From the NCBI GenBank assembly GCA_016839055.1, contig JAEKNX010000016.1, positions 20,588-84,587 on the forward strand: 64,000 bases of DNA, given 5' to 3'. The notes under the pieces were generated by a model that ran no database searches, was not told where the DNA came from, and was given only the letters and a program-made list of their open reading frames with translations. The DNA comes from Spirochaetales bacterium. GTDB taxonomy: Bacteria > Spirochaetota > Spirochaetia > UBA9216. Positions 51,366 to 58,488 of the stretch are shown piece by piece. Position 1 is the stretch's first letter. Each line of letters begins with the position of its first letter. Made by a program: the position numbers and the translations under genes.

Positions 51366-52679
51366 ATGAGTAACAATTATGATCCGGCTGCTGACTACCT
51401 TGAAGTTGTAAAATCACGCGGAATTAATATTGAGGTTAAAGACGGGGCCACCCTCTGGACTGGCCCTAAGGGCGGAAGTACAAAGGATGTCGGCCCGCTT
51501 GCCGGAAAGAAGGTAGGATGTCTTGTAGCATCCGAATTCAGTGACTTTCAGGCCTACTATGTTGCGTCATACATTGGCGAACTTGGCGGTGAGCTTGAGT
51601 ATCTGCTGGTGGACAGGGTTACCTGGAAATGGACAAGACCGAACGTCAGGACGAAGGGCGTCGTCGGGCTGTGGGGCCTGACTGTAGATCCGATTCCCGT
51701 CGGCGGCGGAGATAAGGCCGATGCTTCAAAATCCGTCTATGATGCCGATTTCAAAGATTATGATGCAATTATCATCCTTGGAGGGCCGTCGGGTGATATC
51801 ATGTGTACCGAAAAAGAGGTGCAGGACCTGTTGGAAAATGCATACAATAACGGAGCTGTTATTGGTGGAATAGGCGGTGGAATCATTCCGATGATCACCG
51901 TGGGCTTGACCAATGGAAAGGATTGTACCGGAAATGAGCAGGTAGATTTTATCCTGAAAAAAACATCGAACTTCAAACCGTCACCGGTTATCATAGATGA
52001 CCGTGTTCTGACCGCGCGCGACACCATTGATACCCCTGAGTTTGTGAGTGCCCTCTGCCGGCATTTTGCTCCCGGCTATAAAGACCCGCGCAAGGGAATA
52101 CTTACCGGAAAGAGGATGCTTCTGATTGCCGGCTGGGATTTTGAAGACTTTGAGATTGCCGTTCCCGCCCTCGAGTTCATGCACCGAGGGGCAAATATTG
52201 TAATAGGAACCTTTACAGGATGTAAGAGGGCCAGGCCTCCGCTGCTTGGGCTTGATGTTGTTCAGGGCAATTTCGGTATGTCGATACCGCTTCAGGAAAT
52301 ACCCGACAACCGTTACAGGATTCAGGATCTGAAAGACACGGATATGGATGATTTTGACGGACTCCTCATTCCAGGCGCTTTCTGTCCCTGGAATATGATT
52401 GAGGCCGGTTATCCGCTCGAGTTCCTGCGGAAAGCCAATGAGGCAGGTAAGGTGATATCGTTTATGTGTCATGGACCCATTGCCATTGCCGCAGCGGGGA
52501 TAGCGGAGAACCGAAAATCAACGGGCTGGATAAGCTGTACCGATGCCTTCACCTCACAGGGGGGAGACTTTTGCGCCGACTGGTCGGCAACGATTGATAA
52601 TAATATTGTCTCGGGACGGACAACCCCGGAACTGCCGGAATTTATTGATGCTATATCTATCGGACTATTAAGACAGTGA
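51366..52679 (+). CDS. tandem DJ-1/PfpI-domain protein
   Basis: 437 aa with two class I glutamine-amidotransferase-like (DJ-1/PfpI) domains. Domain 1 (about 35-235) opens GKKVGCLVASEFSDFQAYYV; where the nucleophile cysteine should be, it reads GGIGGGIIPM, so it is probably inactive. Domain 2 (about 245-437) opens GKRMLLIAGWDFEDFEIAVP and keeps the cysteine, Cys368 in SFMCHGPIAIAAAG. Family members act as glyoxalases, proteases or chaperones; fused two-domain forms are known. A sigma-54 promoter lies upstream, so expression is likely tied to the same activator as the polyol genes, with a role in dealing with reactive aldehydes as one possibility. Confidence 0.85.
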   Translation: MSNNYDPAADYLEVVKSRGINIEVKDGATLWTGPKGGSTKDVGPLAGKKVGCLVASEFSDFQAYYVASYIGELGGELEYLLVDRVTWKWTRPNVRTKGVVGLWGLTVDPIPVGGGDKADASKSVYDADFKDYDAIIILGGPSGDIMCTEKEVQDLLENAYNNGAVIGGIGGGIIPMITVGLTNGKDCTGNEQVDFILKKTSNFKPSPVIIDDRVLTARDTIDTPEFVSALCRHFAPGYKDPRKGILTGKRMLLIAGWDFEDFEIAVPALEFMHRGANIVIGTFTGCKRARPPLLGLDVVQGNFGMSIPLQEIPDNRYRIQDLKDTDMDDFDGLLIPGAFCPWNMIEAGYPLEFLRKANEAGKVISFMCHGPIAIAAAGIAENRKSTGWISCTDAFTSQGGDFCADWSATIDNNIVSGRTTPELPEFIDAISIGLLRQ

Positions 52680-52680
52680 T

Positions 52681-52711
52681 AAGCCCGCGGGGCTGTACCG
52701 CCGGGTTATTT
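52681..52711 (+). terminator. terminator of the DJ-1/PfpI gene
   Basis: Imperfect GC-rich stem AGCCCG-CGG / CCG-CGGGTT right after the stop codon, followed by a short T-rich stretch. Confidence 0.6.
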
Positions 52712-52821
52712 GTAATAGCTTTTTTCAGTGAAGCTGCTGACAGGCAAGTATGAGAGTATTCCGGTTCTCTCTTACATTGTCTTGATTTTATTTCTGCTGA
52801 AGATTTTTCTTTAGGCTAATG

Positions 52822-52847
52822 GCTGCCGGTTCTTCGGCAGCTTTTTT
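52822..52847 (+). terminator. second rho-independent terminator, possible small RNA end
   Basis: GCTGCCG-N6-CGGCAGC followed by six T. It lies 110 bp after the terminator of the DJ-1 gene and has no gene directly before it. A hairpin GAGAG-N10-CTCTC lies near 52753. A small RNA ending here, or back-up termination toward the convergent marR gene, would explain it. Confidence 0.75.
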
Positions 52848-52929
52848 ATATCAGAGCGGCCAGCTGAACTCGACGTCCAGATCAGGGTCTGGGTTTCATA
52901 TCTACAAATATATCAAGGTTAGGAAAATT

Positions 52930-53352
52930 TTAAAGATTCTGCTTAATTCTAAGGAGCAGCCTCATGACTTGTTCTTTTTCTTCCTCTGAAAAATTCATAA
53001 AGGTAGTATCAATGAGCTGCCTGGAGATCTTTCTGAAAACGGGGTTCAGAGAGAGCCCCTTTTCAGTCAGTTTTATTATTGTTTTGCGCTTGTCCTCGTC
53101 ACAGAGCGTCCTCGTTAAATATCCGTTTCTTTCGAGTTTGTCGATGAGGACTGTCGTTGTATTCTTTTCTTTGCTGATAAATCCGGCAAGCTTTGTAATG
53201 CTCATCGGCCCCCTGGAATAGAGATTCGCCAGGATATCACCGTGCGAAGCCGAAATTCCTTCAACATCATTCTTCTTAAGCTCTCTGACAATTTGCTTTT
53301 TTGCCTTATGATTGATTTCGGAAATTAAGCTTATTATTGAGTCAGGAGTCAT
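52930..53352 (-). CDS. MarR-family transcriptional regulator
   Basis: 140 aa winged-helix regulator. HGDILANLYSRGPMSITKLAGFISKEKNTTTVLIDKLERNGYLTRTLCDEDKRKTIIKLTEKG is the DNA-binding part (about residues 35-105), with the D-x-R wing. A long palindrome with MarR-operator form sits 10 bp upstream of the gene, so autoregulation is likely. The next minus-strand gene upstream ends 38 bp away; the regulator may also control that cation exchanger by read-through. Its ligand is unknown. Confidence 0.9.
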   Translation of the reverse strand: MTPDSIISLISEINHKAKKQIVRELKKNDVEGISASHGDILANLYSRGPMSITKLAGFISKEKNTTTVLIDKLERNGYLTRTLCDEDKRKTIIKLTEKGLSLNPVFRKISRQLIDTTFMNFSEEEKEQVMRLLLRIKQNL

Positions 53353-53361
53353 TTTTTAAGT

Positions 53362-53381
53362 TTAGTTCTATATGGAACTAA
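53362..53381. promoter_or_regulatory. MarR-type operator upstream of marR
   Basis: TTAGTTC-TATATG-GAACTAA: perfect 7-bp arms around a 6-bp centre, 10 bp before the marR start codon and 9 bp after the stop of the exchanger gene. MarR proteins usually bind palindromes of this form. Confidence 0.7.
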
Positions 53382-53389
53382 TGTCAAGT

Positions 53390-54430
53390 TTAAATCGTTG
53401 TATAGCTTATGACGGTATAGGCTACATACATTGCAAGTAGAATCACCCCGTGTATCCGCTTGATTTCCTTTTTAGCAAAAAGGGTTATTAAACGGAAAAC
53501 TAGTAATATTATCATCATTGCCGGAAACTGCAGATGAAAGAAATAGCCTGGAATAGGCAGACCGTTTGGCGTTACCGCTGCGGCTGCTCCGACCACGAAG
53601 AGGACATTTAGGATGTCGGCACCGATAATATTGCCTACGGCCAGGTCTCCATGACCATGCCTTGCGGCAGTTACGGCGGTTACAAGCTCTGGAAGGGATG
53701 TGCCGAAGGCTACGAGGGTTGCGGCAATGATGCTGTCAGGAATTCCTGCCCTGAGGGCTGTTACTTCGACTGTCGGAATTAGAATCTTCGATGACAATAT
53801 GATCAACGCGACACCGGCGGAGAGCTTCAGAAGAACAACGAAGATTTTACTCTCATCAATTTTCTCTATACTTTCCTCGATTTTTCCACCGGAGTCCTTT
53901 GACCAGCGGACAGTGATTATCATATACACAACCAGAAGGCCGAGAAAGATAAAACCGATGTATTGCGGTATTCTTGCATTTCCTGATGATGTTATGACGC
54001 CGATTCCACCTTTTAATACTGAAACGAGGGGGATTGATACCGCGATAAGTAGGAGGCCGGAGAAAAATTGAAGCCAACCCTGCCTGTTTACGAGTTTCTT
54101 ATTCAGTGCGAGCGGAGAAATCAGGGCTGCAATTCCAACTATCAGTCCCGTATCGCATATAATCGAACCTACCGCGTTTCCAAGAGCGAGATCAGGGTTC
54201 CCTCTGACAGCCGCCATGACTGAAACAGAAGCTTCCGGAAGAGTTGTTCCAAGGCTTACTATGGTTGCACCAATCAGAATTTTCGGAATTCCCCATTTGA
54301 CTGATAAAGTGACTGCTTCATCAACCAGAAGGTCGGCGCCTTTGCCCAGCATAAGCAGTGTTGCTAGTATTACGGCAAACAGTGCGACTATCGGCAGCTG
54401 CTGCATCAAAGATATAATATATTCTTCCAT
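53390..54430 (-). CDS. Na+/Ca2+-exchanger-family (CaCA) cation antiporter
   Basis: 347 aa membrane protein with about ten segments and the two alpha-repeats of the family: ATIVSLGTTLPEASVSVMAAVRGNPDLALGNAVGS (about 55-90) and ATLVAFGTSLPELVTAVTAARHGHGDLAVGNIIGADI (about 230-270). The acidic residues in these repeats bind cations. YrbG-type relatives move Ca2+; others move Mn2+. I chose ATG 54430 (MEEYIIS), preceded by AGGGAG, over the in-frame start 48 bp upstream. A yybP-ykoY riboswitch upstream points to Mn2+ (or Ca2+) export as the job. Confidence 0.9.
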   Translation of the reverse strand: MEEYIISLMQQLPIVALFAVILATLLMLGKGADLLVDEAVTLSVKWGIPKILIGATIVSLGTTLPEASVSVMAAVRGNPDLALGNAVGSIICDTGLIVGIAALISPLALNKKLVNRQGWLQFFSGLLLIAVSIPLVSVLKGGIGVITSSGNARIPQYIGFIFLGLLVVYMIITVRWSKDSGGKIEESIEKIDESKIFVVLLKLSAGVALIILSSKILIPTVEVTALRAGIPDSIIAATLVAFGTSLPELVTAVTAARHGHGDLAVGNIIGADILNVLFVVGAAAAVTPNGLPIPGYFFHLQFPAMMIILLVFRLITLFAKKEIKRIHGVILLAMYVAYTVISYTTI

Positions 54431-54465
54431 TCTTTCTCCCTCATATATTTTAACTATAGTAAAAA

Positions 54466-54532
54466 ACGATAAAAACAAAAAAAGACCTTTATTCGAATTA
54501 ATACATAATTAATTAATTCGAATAAAGGTCTT
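54466..54532 (-). terminator. riboswitch-controlled terminator before the cation antiporter gene
   Basis: A perfect 21-bp inverted repeat (arms 54512-54532 and 54482-54502, 9-nt loop) followed on the minus strand by a long T-rich run. The first arm contains the 3' side of the aptamer's closing stem (CCTTTAT), so folding of the aptamer and of the terminator exclude each other. Bound metal should favour read-through into the antiporter gene. Confidence 0.9.
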
Positions 54533-54622
54533 GCATTCCCAATATAGAGACATAATTATCCGGGCTTTTATGCCGTGTTGACGAATAATTAAAGCAGATA
54601 CCTGCCAGCTACTCCCCTTTAT
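54522..54622 (-). ncRNA. yybP-ykoY (Mn2+) riboswitch aptamer
   Basis: Read on the minus strand, the element starts with ATAAAGG, which pairs exactly with CCTTTAT at its 3' end to close stem P1. Between them are the conserved blocks GGGGAGTAGC, CGTCAACA, a CCCGG segment and GGGAATGCAAGACC in this order. These are the fixed parts of the yybP-ykoY RNA family, which senses Mn2+ and lies upstream of metal exporters including CaCA-type exchangers. Length about 100 nt is normal. Its 3' strand is shared with the terminator. Confidence 0.88.
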
Positions 54623-54658
54623 ATGACTAAAAATAACTCGAATACGGTTTTTTATCAA

Positions 54659-54699
54659 GGACAGATATTTAAAAAAACAATGTTTTTTAAATTCTGTCC
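54659..54699. repeat. AT-rich long inverted repeat upstream of the riboswitch
   Basis: GGACAGA-T-ATTTAAAAAAAC, a 3-nt loop and the nearly exact complement GTTTTTTAAATTCTGTCC; 18 pairs with two single-base bulges. It lies between the PilZ gene and the riboswitch, which are divergent, and may be a terminator-like insulator or a cruciform. Confidence 0.6.
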
Positions 54700-54775
54700 T
54701 GATGAAGGTAGAAAGCCTTAATATAGAATATCTTTTTAACTTGCTATCATCTATGAAAATGCTTAATATTTAGTG

Positions 54776-55522
54776 ATGATACAACTTACCGGAAATAAAA
54801 TATTTATACTCTATCCAGACAAGTTTTTACGAGAGGAAATTTTCCACGGTAGCCTGAGGAATCAATTTCAAATATTTTATATTTTTGATTATGAGAAAAT
54901 CAGACCGCTTATTGAGTATTTTCCAGGTAGTATTATCTGCATTAACCTTGTAGAAAATGATCTCGGCTGGCTGATAGAGGAGCTGAAGAACGAGCTTTCT
55001 GTTATAGCCGAGGATGAATTTCCGAGGATGGCTATTTTATCCGACAAAAAGTTGTCTGATACCGGAAGCTTCTCCAGACTTGTGGAATTCGGAACGAATC
55101 CTGATGCGATAAAGTCTGAACTGCAGCAGATGTTTATTGACTGGGGAGGGAAGGGCCGGAGGAATTTCGTCCGATACGGCGGCAGCGGAGAGGCTGTAGC
55201 TGTGATAAGCGCATTTTTCGCTGGAAATGAACTCCGCGGTACCGTCCACGATGTAAGCGCCGGAGGGCTGTCATGCAGTTTCAAAGAAAATGCTGTAATT
55301 CCGATCTCAGATAAGGAGATCAGGATAAAACTCGATTTGTCGGACATTACCCTTGAGCTGTCGGCAATCAAGATTCTCGAAAGAGATTTCAATAAGGAGA
55401 CGATCCATGTTCTTCAGTTTGACAAGGGGATGTCGAAAGACCGGCTCGATGCTCTCTACCGATTTATCCATCAATCTCTTGATTCCAGCATGGATCAATT
55501 CATTAAAAAATTATCTAATTAA
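54776..55522 (+). CDS. PilZ-domain protein (predicted c-di-GMP receptor)
   Basis: 248 aa, cytoplasmic. The N-terminal 120 residues look like a degenerate receiver-like fold (KIFILYPDKFLREEIF, ending PRMAILSDKKLSDTGSF) with no phospho-acceptor. The C-terminal PilZ domain (about residues 125-240) has the c-di-GMP motif RRNFVR near its start and DVSAGGLSC, the D/N-x-S-x2-G motif, about 35 residues on. Such proteins link c-di-GMP to motility or attachment. The start could be GTG 54773. It has no clear ribosome site. The next gene is a separate transcription unit. Confidence 0.8.
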   Translation: MIQLTGNKIFILYPDKFLREEIFHGSLRNQFQIFYIFDYEKIRPLIEYFPGSIICINLVENDLGWLIEELKNELSVIAEDEFPRMAILSDKKLSDTGSFSRLVEFGTNPDAIKSELQQMFIDWGGKGRRNFVRYGGSGEAVAVISAFFAGNELRGTVHDVSAGGLSCSFKENAVIPISDKEIRIKLDLSDITLELSAIKILERDFNKETIHVLQFDKGMSKDRLDALYRFIHQSLDSSMDQFIKKLSN

Positions 55523-55534
55523 GCTAATTGATTG

Positions 55535-55563
55535 TTGACATCTATCCGGCTGGATTGTAAGCT
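55535..55563 (+). promoter_or_regulatory. promoter of the TM1266-like/ABC transporter operon
   Basis: TTGACA (55535-55540), 17-bp spacer, TAAGCT (55558-55563). It gives a leader of about 70 nt before ATG 55640. Confidence 0.5.
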
Positions 55564-55574
55564 TAATCAGCTCT

Positions 55575-55637
55575 GAAGGAAGGTTTAGACTGACCCAAGG
55601 TGATGGAAATTTCAACCTTCCTCCATGCAAGGAGGAA
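55575..55637 (+). promoter_or_regulatory. leader with two mutually exclusive hairpins, possible translational switch
   Basis: GGAAGGTT (55578-55585) can pair with AACCTTCC (55614-55621). Alternatively TTCCTCC (55618-55624) pairs with GGAGGAA (55631-55637) around a 6-nt loop and hides the ribosome site of ATG 55640. The two stems share 55618-55621 and cannot form together. This is the layout of a translational riboswitch or protein-binding leader. No known aptamer class was recognised. Confidence 0.55.
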
Positions 55638-55639
55638 AT

Positions 55640-55897
55640 ATGAGCGATCAAAACCGGCGTTACGCATTTGCGGGTATTATCATCGAAGACCGACAGCGGT
55701 CTGCCGCGCTTGTCCAGAAAATCTTATCCGAACAGTCATCAATTATCTCCGGCCGTATGGGAATACCGAATTTAGAAGATGGTAGTCTTTCCATTATTAC
55801 GGTAATTCTGCATGCAACAACCGATGAAATAGGCGCTTTAAGCGGCAAAATTGGACGAATACCCGGGGTTAGTATTAAAACCGGAATAAGCAAATAA
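55640..55897 (+). CDS. TM1266-like small regulator (iron-only hydrogenase system putative regulator family)
   Basis: 85 aa, of the size and pattern of TM1266-type proteins: RRYAFAGIIIEDRQRSAALVQKILSEQSSIISGRMGIPN, then SIITVILHATTDEIGALSGKIGRIPGVSIKTG. The fold is ferredoxin-like/ACT-like as in the NikR C-terminal domain. Relatives are often next to [FeFe]-hydrogenase maturation genes; none is present here. I chose ATG 55640 because AGGAGG lies just before it; the ATG at 55625 is in the anti-ribosome-site arm. The transporter genes follow after 51 bp, which suggests that it helps control or sense their substrate. Confidence 0.75.
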   Translation: MSDQNRRYAFAGIIIEDRQRSAALVQKILSEQSSIISGRMGIPNLEDGSLSIITVILHATTDEIGALSGKIGRIPGVSIKTGISK

Positions 55898-55948
55898 TGA
55901 GATCAAAAACCGGTTAATAGTGAATTATCCGGAAAAAGGGGAAAAACA

Positions 55949-56950
55949 ATGACAACAGGTAAATTCTTTTTACTGACAACAGTTCTTTTAACCGTAATCT
56001 GCTTCGGCGCATTTGCCGGAGGAACTCAGGAAGCCGCAGGGCAGGAAGCCGCAGGACTGCCGGAAATGAGCATCGTAATAAATGCGCTTAAAGGTCCATC
56101 GGGTTTTGCGGCAGCGAAGATGATTGCCGATGATTTTCAGCCTGGCTTCAATGTCAGCGTCGAATATACTCTTGCAGCCTCACCGCTTGAAGCGGTTACC
56201 AAGATGACCAGCGGCGAAATTGATGCGGCTTTTCTTCCGGTGAATACCGCGGCCAAGCTGTACACAAAAGGGGTTGACTTCAGGCTGGCCGCAGTCAGCG
56301 GTCTGGGTTCGCTTTATCTTTTAACAACTGATAAATCAGTTAAAGACTGGAGTGACCTGAAAGGTAAGACAATACACCTCACGGGAAAAGGTGCAACACC
56401 TGATTATCTTCTGCGATATCTACTGATTGAAAACGGACTAGATCCGGATAAAGATGTTTCGCTGAATTTCACAGCGGCTCCGCCGCAGATCATCCAGCTA
56501 ATTGCGGCAGGCAAGGCTGATACAGCTTTCATTCCGCAGCCGTTTGCCCTTCTTGCAGAGGTCAAAACAGATGCCCAGATAGTCCTTGATCCTCAGAAGT
56601 CTCTCATGGCACTGCGCGGCACCGGGAGACCTTATCCTTTCACAGCATTTGTAATAAGTGAAAGGCTGATAAATGAGAGGCCGGAAGCAGCAGCGGCAAT
56701 AGTTAAAGCACTCGGTGAATCGATTCACTGGGTTACTGTTAATCCGGAAGAAGCTTCGGCTGTAATCGAGAATATCGGGATTATGGGAGCAGCTGTAGCA
56801 AAACTTGCAATTCCCTTATGCGGTGTTGAGTTTATTCCGGCAGAGGACGCAAAAGCCGATGTGGAAGACTTTCTGCAGATGCTGCTCGAACTTGACCCTG
56901 TTTCGGTTGGAGGAAAACTGCCTGATGAAGGCTTCTACTTCAAAAAATGA
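55949..56950 (+). CDS. ABC transporter substrate-binding protein, SsuA/ThiY/NMT1 family
   Basis: 333 aa. The leader MTTGKFFLLTTVLLTVICFGAFA is followed by GGTQEAAGQEAAG, a small duplication of QEAAG typical of flexible tethers. The mature part (MSIVINALKGPSGFAAAKMIADDF...VEYTLAASPLEAVTKMTSGEIDAAFLPVNTAAKLYTKG) is a type II periplasmic binding protein of the family that carries sulfonates, nitrate, thiamine precursors and similar small ligands. LKGKTIHLTGKGATPDYLLRYLL is a further block. AAAGGGG precedes the ATG. The ligand is not known. Confidence 0.88.
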   Translation: MTTGKFFLLTTVLLTVICFGAFAGGTQEAAGQEAAGLPEMSIVINALKGPSGFAAAKMIADDFQPGFNVSVEYTLAASPLEAVTKMTSGEIDAAFLPVNTAAKLYTKGVDFRLAAVSGLGSLYLLTTDKSVKDWSDLKGKTIHLTGKGATPDYLLRYLLIENGLDPDKDVSLNFTAAPPQIIQLIAAGKADTAFIPQPFALLAEVKTDAQIVLDPQKSLMALRGTGRPYPFTAFVISERLINERPEAAAAIVKALGESIHWVTVNPEEASAVIENIGIMGAAVAKLAIPLCGVEFIPAEDAKADVEDFLQMLLELDPVSVGGKLPDEGFYFKK

Positions 56951-57698
56951 GAATAAGCTAATCAGTATCCTGTCTGCAGCGGTTTTTCTTCTAATATGGA
57001 AGACGGCATCACTGCGGATAGGTACCGATATCATTCTTCCAGCGCCGGAGACCGTCTTTCTCCGGCTGCTTGCAATAAGCGGTAAACCGGAGTTCTGGAC
57101 GGCCGTGGGCGCAACAGTGCTTCGGACAGTCTACGGACTGATCATCTCTTTTGCTCTAGGATTTACCGCGGGAATAGCATGCGGAACGAGCCGCCGTGTA
57201 GATGCGGTTTTTTCTCCAGTGATATCCATAATAAGAACAGCTCCTGTAATGTCGATAATCCTGCTGGCGATGATCTGGTTCAAAACGGATATAGTGCCGG
57301 TTTTTGTCTGTATTCTTATGATCTTTCCCATACTAACGGCAAATGTGAAGCAGGGCGTAAATGGGGTAGACCGGCGCCTGCTGGAACTGGCTAAAGTCTA
57401 TAAACTCAGCCGCTCTGAAGTTCTCAAAGAAATCACAATTCCGTCTATTGTTCCGTTTGTGCTGGCAGGGCTTCGTTCGAGTATAGGCGTAGCCTGGAAG
57501 GTTGTAATAGCGGCCGAGGTTCTCAGCCTGCCGGTAAGATCAATCGGGACGGGCCTGCAGTTTTCTCAGATGAACCTCGAAACAGCTGAGGTGATGGCCT
57601 GGACGGTAATGGCTATAATTCTCAGCTGGATATCGGAGTCGATACTGGATTTAGTTATAAAACACCGAAGATGGGAGGCTGTGCCGGATGATAAATAA
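56925..57698 (+). CDS. ABC transporter permease, SsuC/ThiX/TauC family
   Basis: 257 aa, about six membrane segments. ILPAPETVFLRLLAISGKPEFW opens the conserved part and ELAKVYKLSRSEVLKEITIPSIVPFVLAGLRSSIGVAWKVVIAAEV is the EAA loop and following helix of this family. The start is ATG 56925 (MKASTSKN), with GGAGG 11 bp before it and 26 bp of overlap with the binding-protein gene; longer in-frame starts would lie far inside that gene. Confidence 0.88.
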   Translation: MKASTSKNENKLISILSAAVFLLIWKTASLRIGTDIILPAPETVFLRLLAISGKPEFWTAVGATVLRTVYGLIISFALGFTAGIACGTSRRVDAVFSPVISIIRTAPVMSIILLAMIWFKTDIVPVFVCILMIFPILTANVKQGVNGVDRRLLELAKVYKLSRSEVLKEITIPSIVPFVLAGLRSSIGVAWKVVIAAEVLSLPVRSIGTGLQFSQMNLETAEVMAWTVMAIILSWISESILDLVIKHRRWEAVPDDK

Positions 57699-58434
57699 TC
57701 GTATAAGCATTAAAAATGTAGATTTCATGTATCCGCAAAACGGCGGCGAAAATAATCGTATTTTCAGTAATTTCAGCATGGAATTTCCTAAATCAAAGGT
57801 AAGTGTCATCCTCGGTCCGTCAGGCTGCGGTAAAACAACACTGCTTAATCTGATTAGCGGTCTACTTGCGGCTGAAGGCGGAACTATAAGCTGCTGTTCA
57901 TCAAGTGAAGCCGTCTGCAACATAAGCGTTCTTTTTCAGGAACCCCGTCTGCTTCCCTGGCGCAGCGTACGGCAGAATATCGAACTTGTATTGAATAAAC
58001 ATTACGGCCCAGAAAAAAGCCGGGAAACGGCAGCTCATTATCTCGACCTTGTCGGGCTTGCCGATTTTATGGATTATTATCCGCAGAGCTTGTCGGGCGG
58101 TATGCGCCAGAGGGCTGCCATGGCGCGTGCCTTTGCCTATCCGGCTGAAACAATTCTGATGGATGAACCCTTTCAGGCCCTCGATCTGGGGTTGAAAATA
58201 AATCTTACCAGTCTTTTTGCGAGGCTTTGGGTGGAAGACCGACGAACCTCAATTTTTGTAACTCATGATATTAACGAGGCGATCCTGCTTGGCGATGAGA
58301 TATTTGTGCTATCTGCCGGGCGCCCTGTGAAGATAATTGAGCATATATCAAATGCAGTACCGCATAAAGAGCGGATGCTGGACTCTCCAGAATCTCTCTC
58401 GATCGAGAAGAAGCTTTACAGATTGATGAGCTGA
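57688..58434 (+). CDS. ABC transporter ATPase, SsuB/ThiZ/TauB family
   Basis: 248 aa. Walker A GPSGCGKTT, Q-loop FQEPRLLPW, signature LSGGMRQRAAMARAF, Walker B TILMDEPFQALD and H-loop IFVTHDINEAILLGDEI are complete. The PRLLPW segment after the Q-loop is typical of nitrate/sulfonate/thiamine-precursor importers. It overlaps the permease gene by 11 bp and ends the operon. Confidence 0.92.
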   Translation: MINNRISIKNVDFMYPQNGGENNRIFSNFSMEFPKSKVSVILGPSGCGKTTLLNLISGLLAAEGGTISCCSSSEAVCNISVLFQEPRLLPWRSVRQNIELVLNKHYGPEKSRETAAHYLDLVGLADFMDYYPQSLSGGMRQRAAMARAFAYPAETILMDEPFQALDLGLKINLTSLFARLWVEDRRTSIFVTHDINEAILLGDEIFVLSAGRPVKIIEHISNAVPHKERMLDSPESLSIEKKLYRLMS

Positions 58435-58453
58435 ATTAATAAATCATCAAGGC

Positions 58454-58481
58454 TTGACCCCTATAAAATCATTGCTATAAT
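58454..58481 (+). promoter_or_regulatory. promoter giving a leaderless hemerythrin mRNA
   Basis: TTGACC (58454-58459), 16-bp spacer, TATAAT (58476-58481). The ATG at 58489 is 8 bp after the -10 box, where transcription should begin. There is no ribosome site. Confidence 0.6.
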
Positions 58482-58488
58482 CAATCAT

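Noticed and set aside
55564..55640. TPP riboswitch before the thiamine-like ABC transporter
   Set aside because: The conserved TPP blocks (CTGAGA and the second-domain motif) are absent and the leader is too short.
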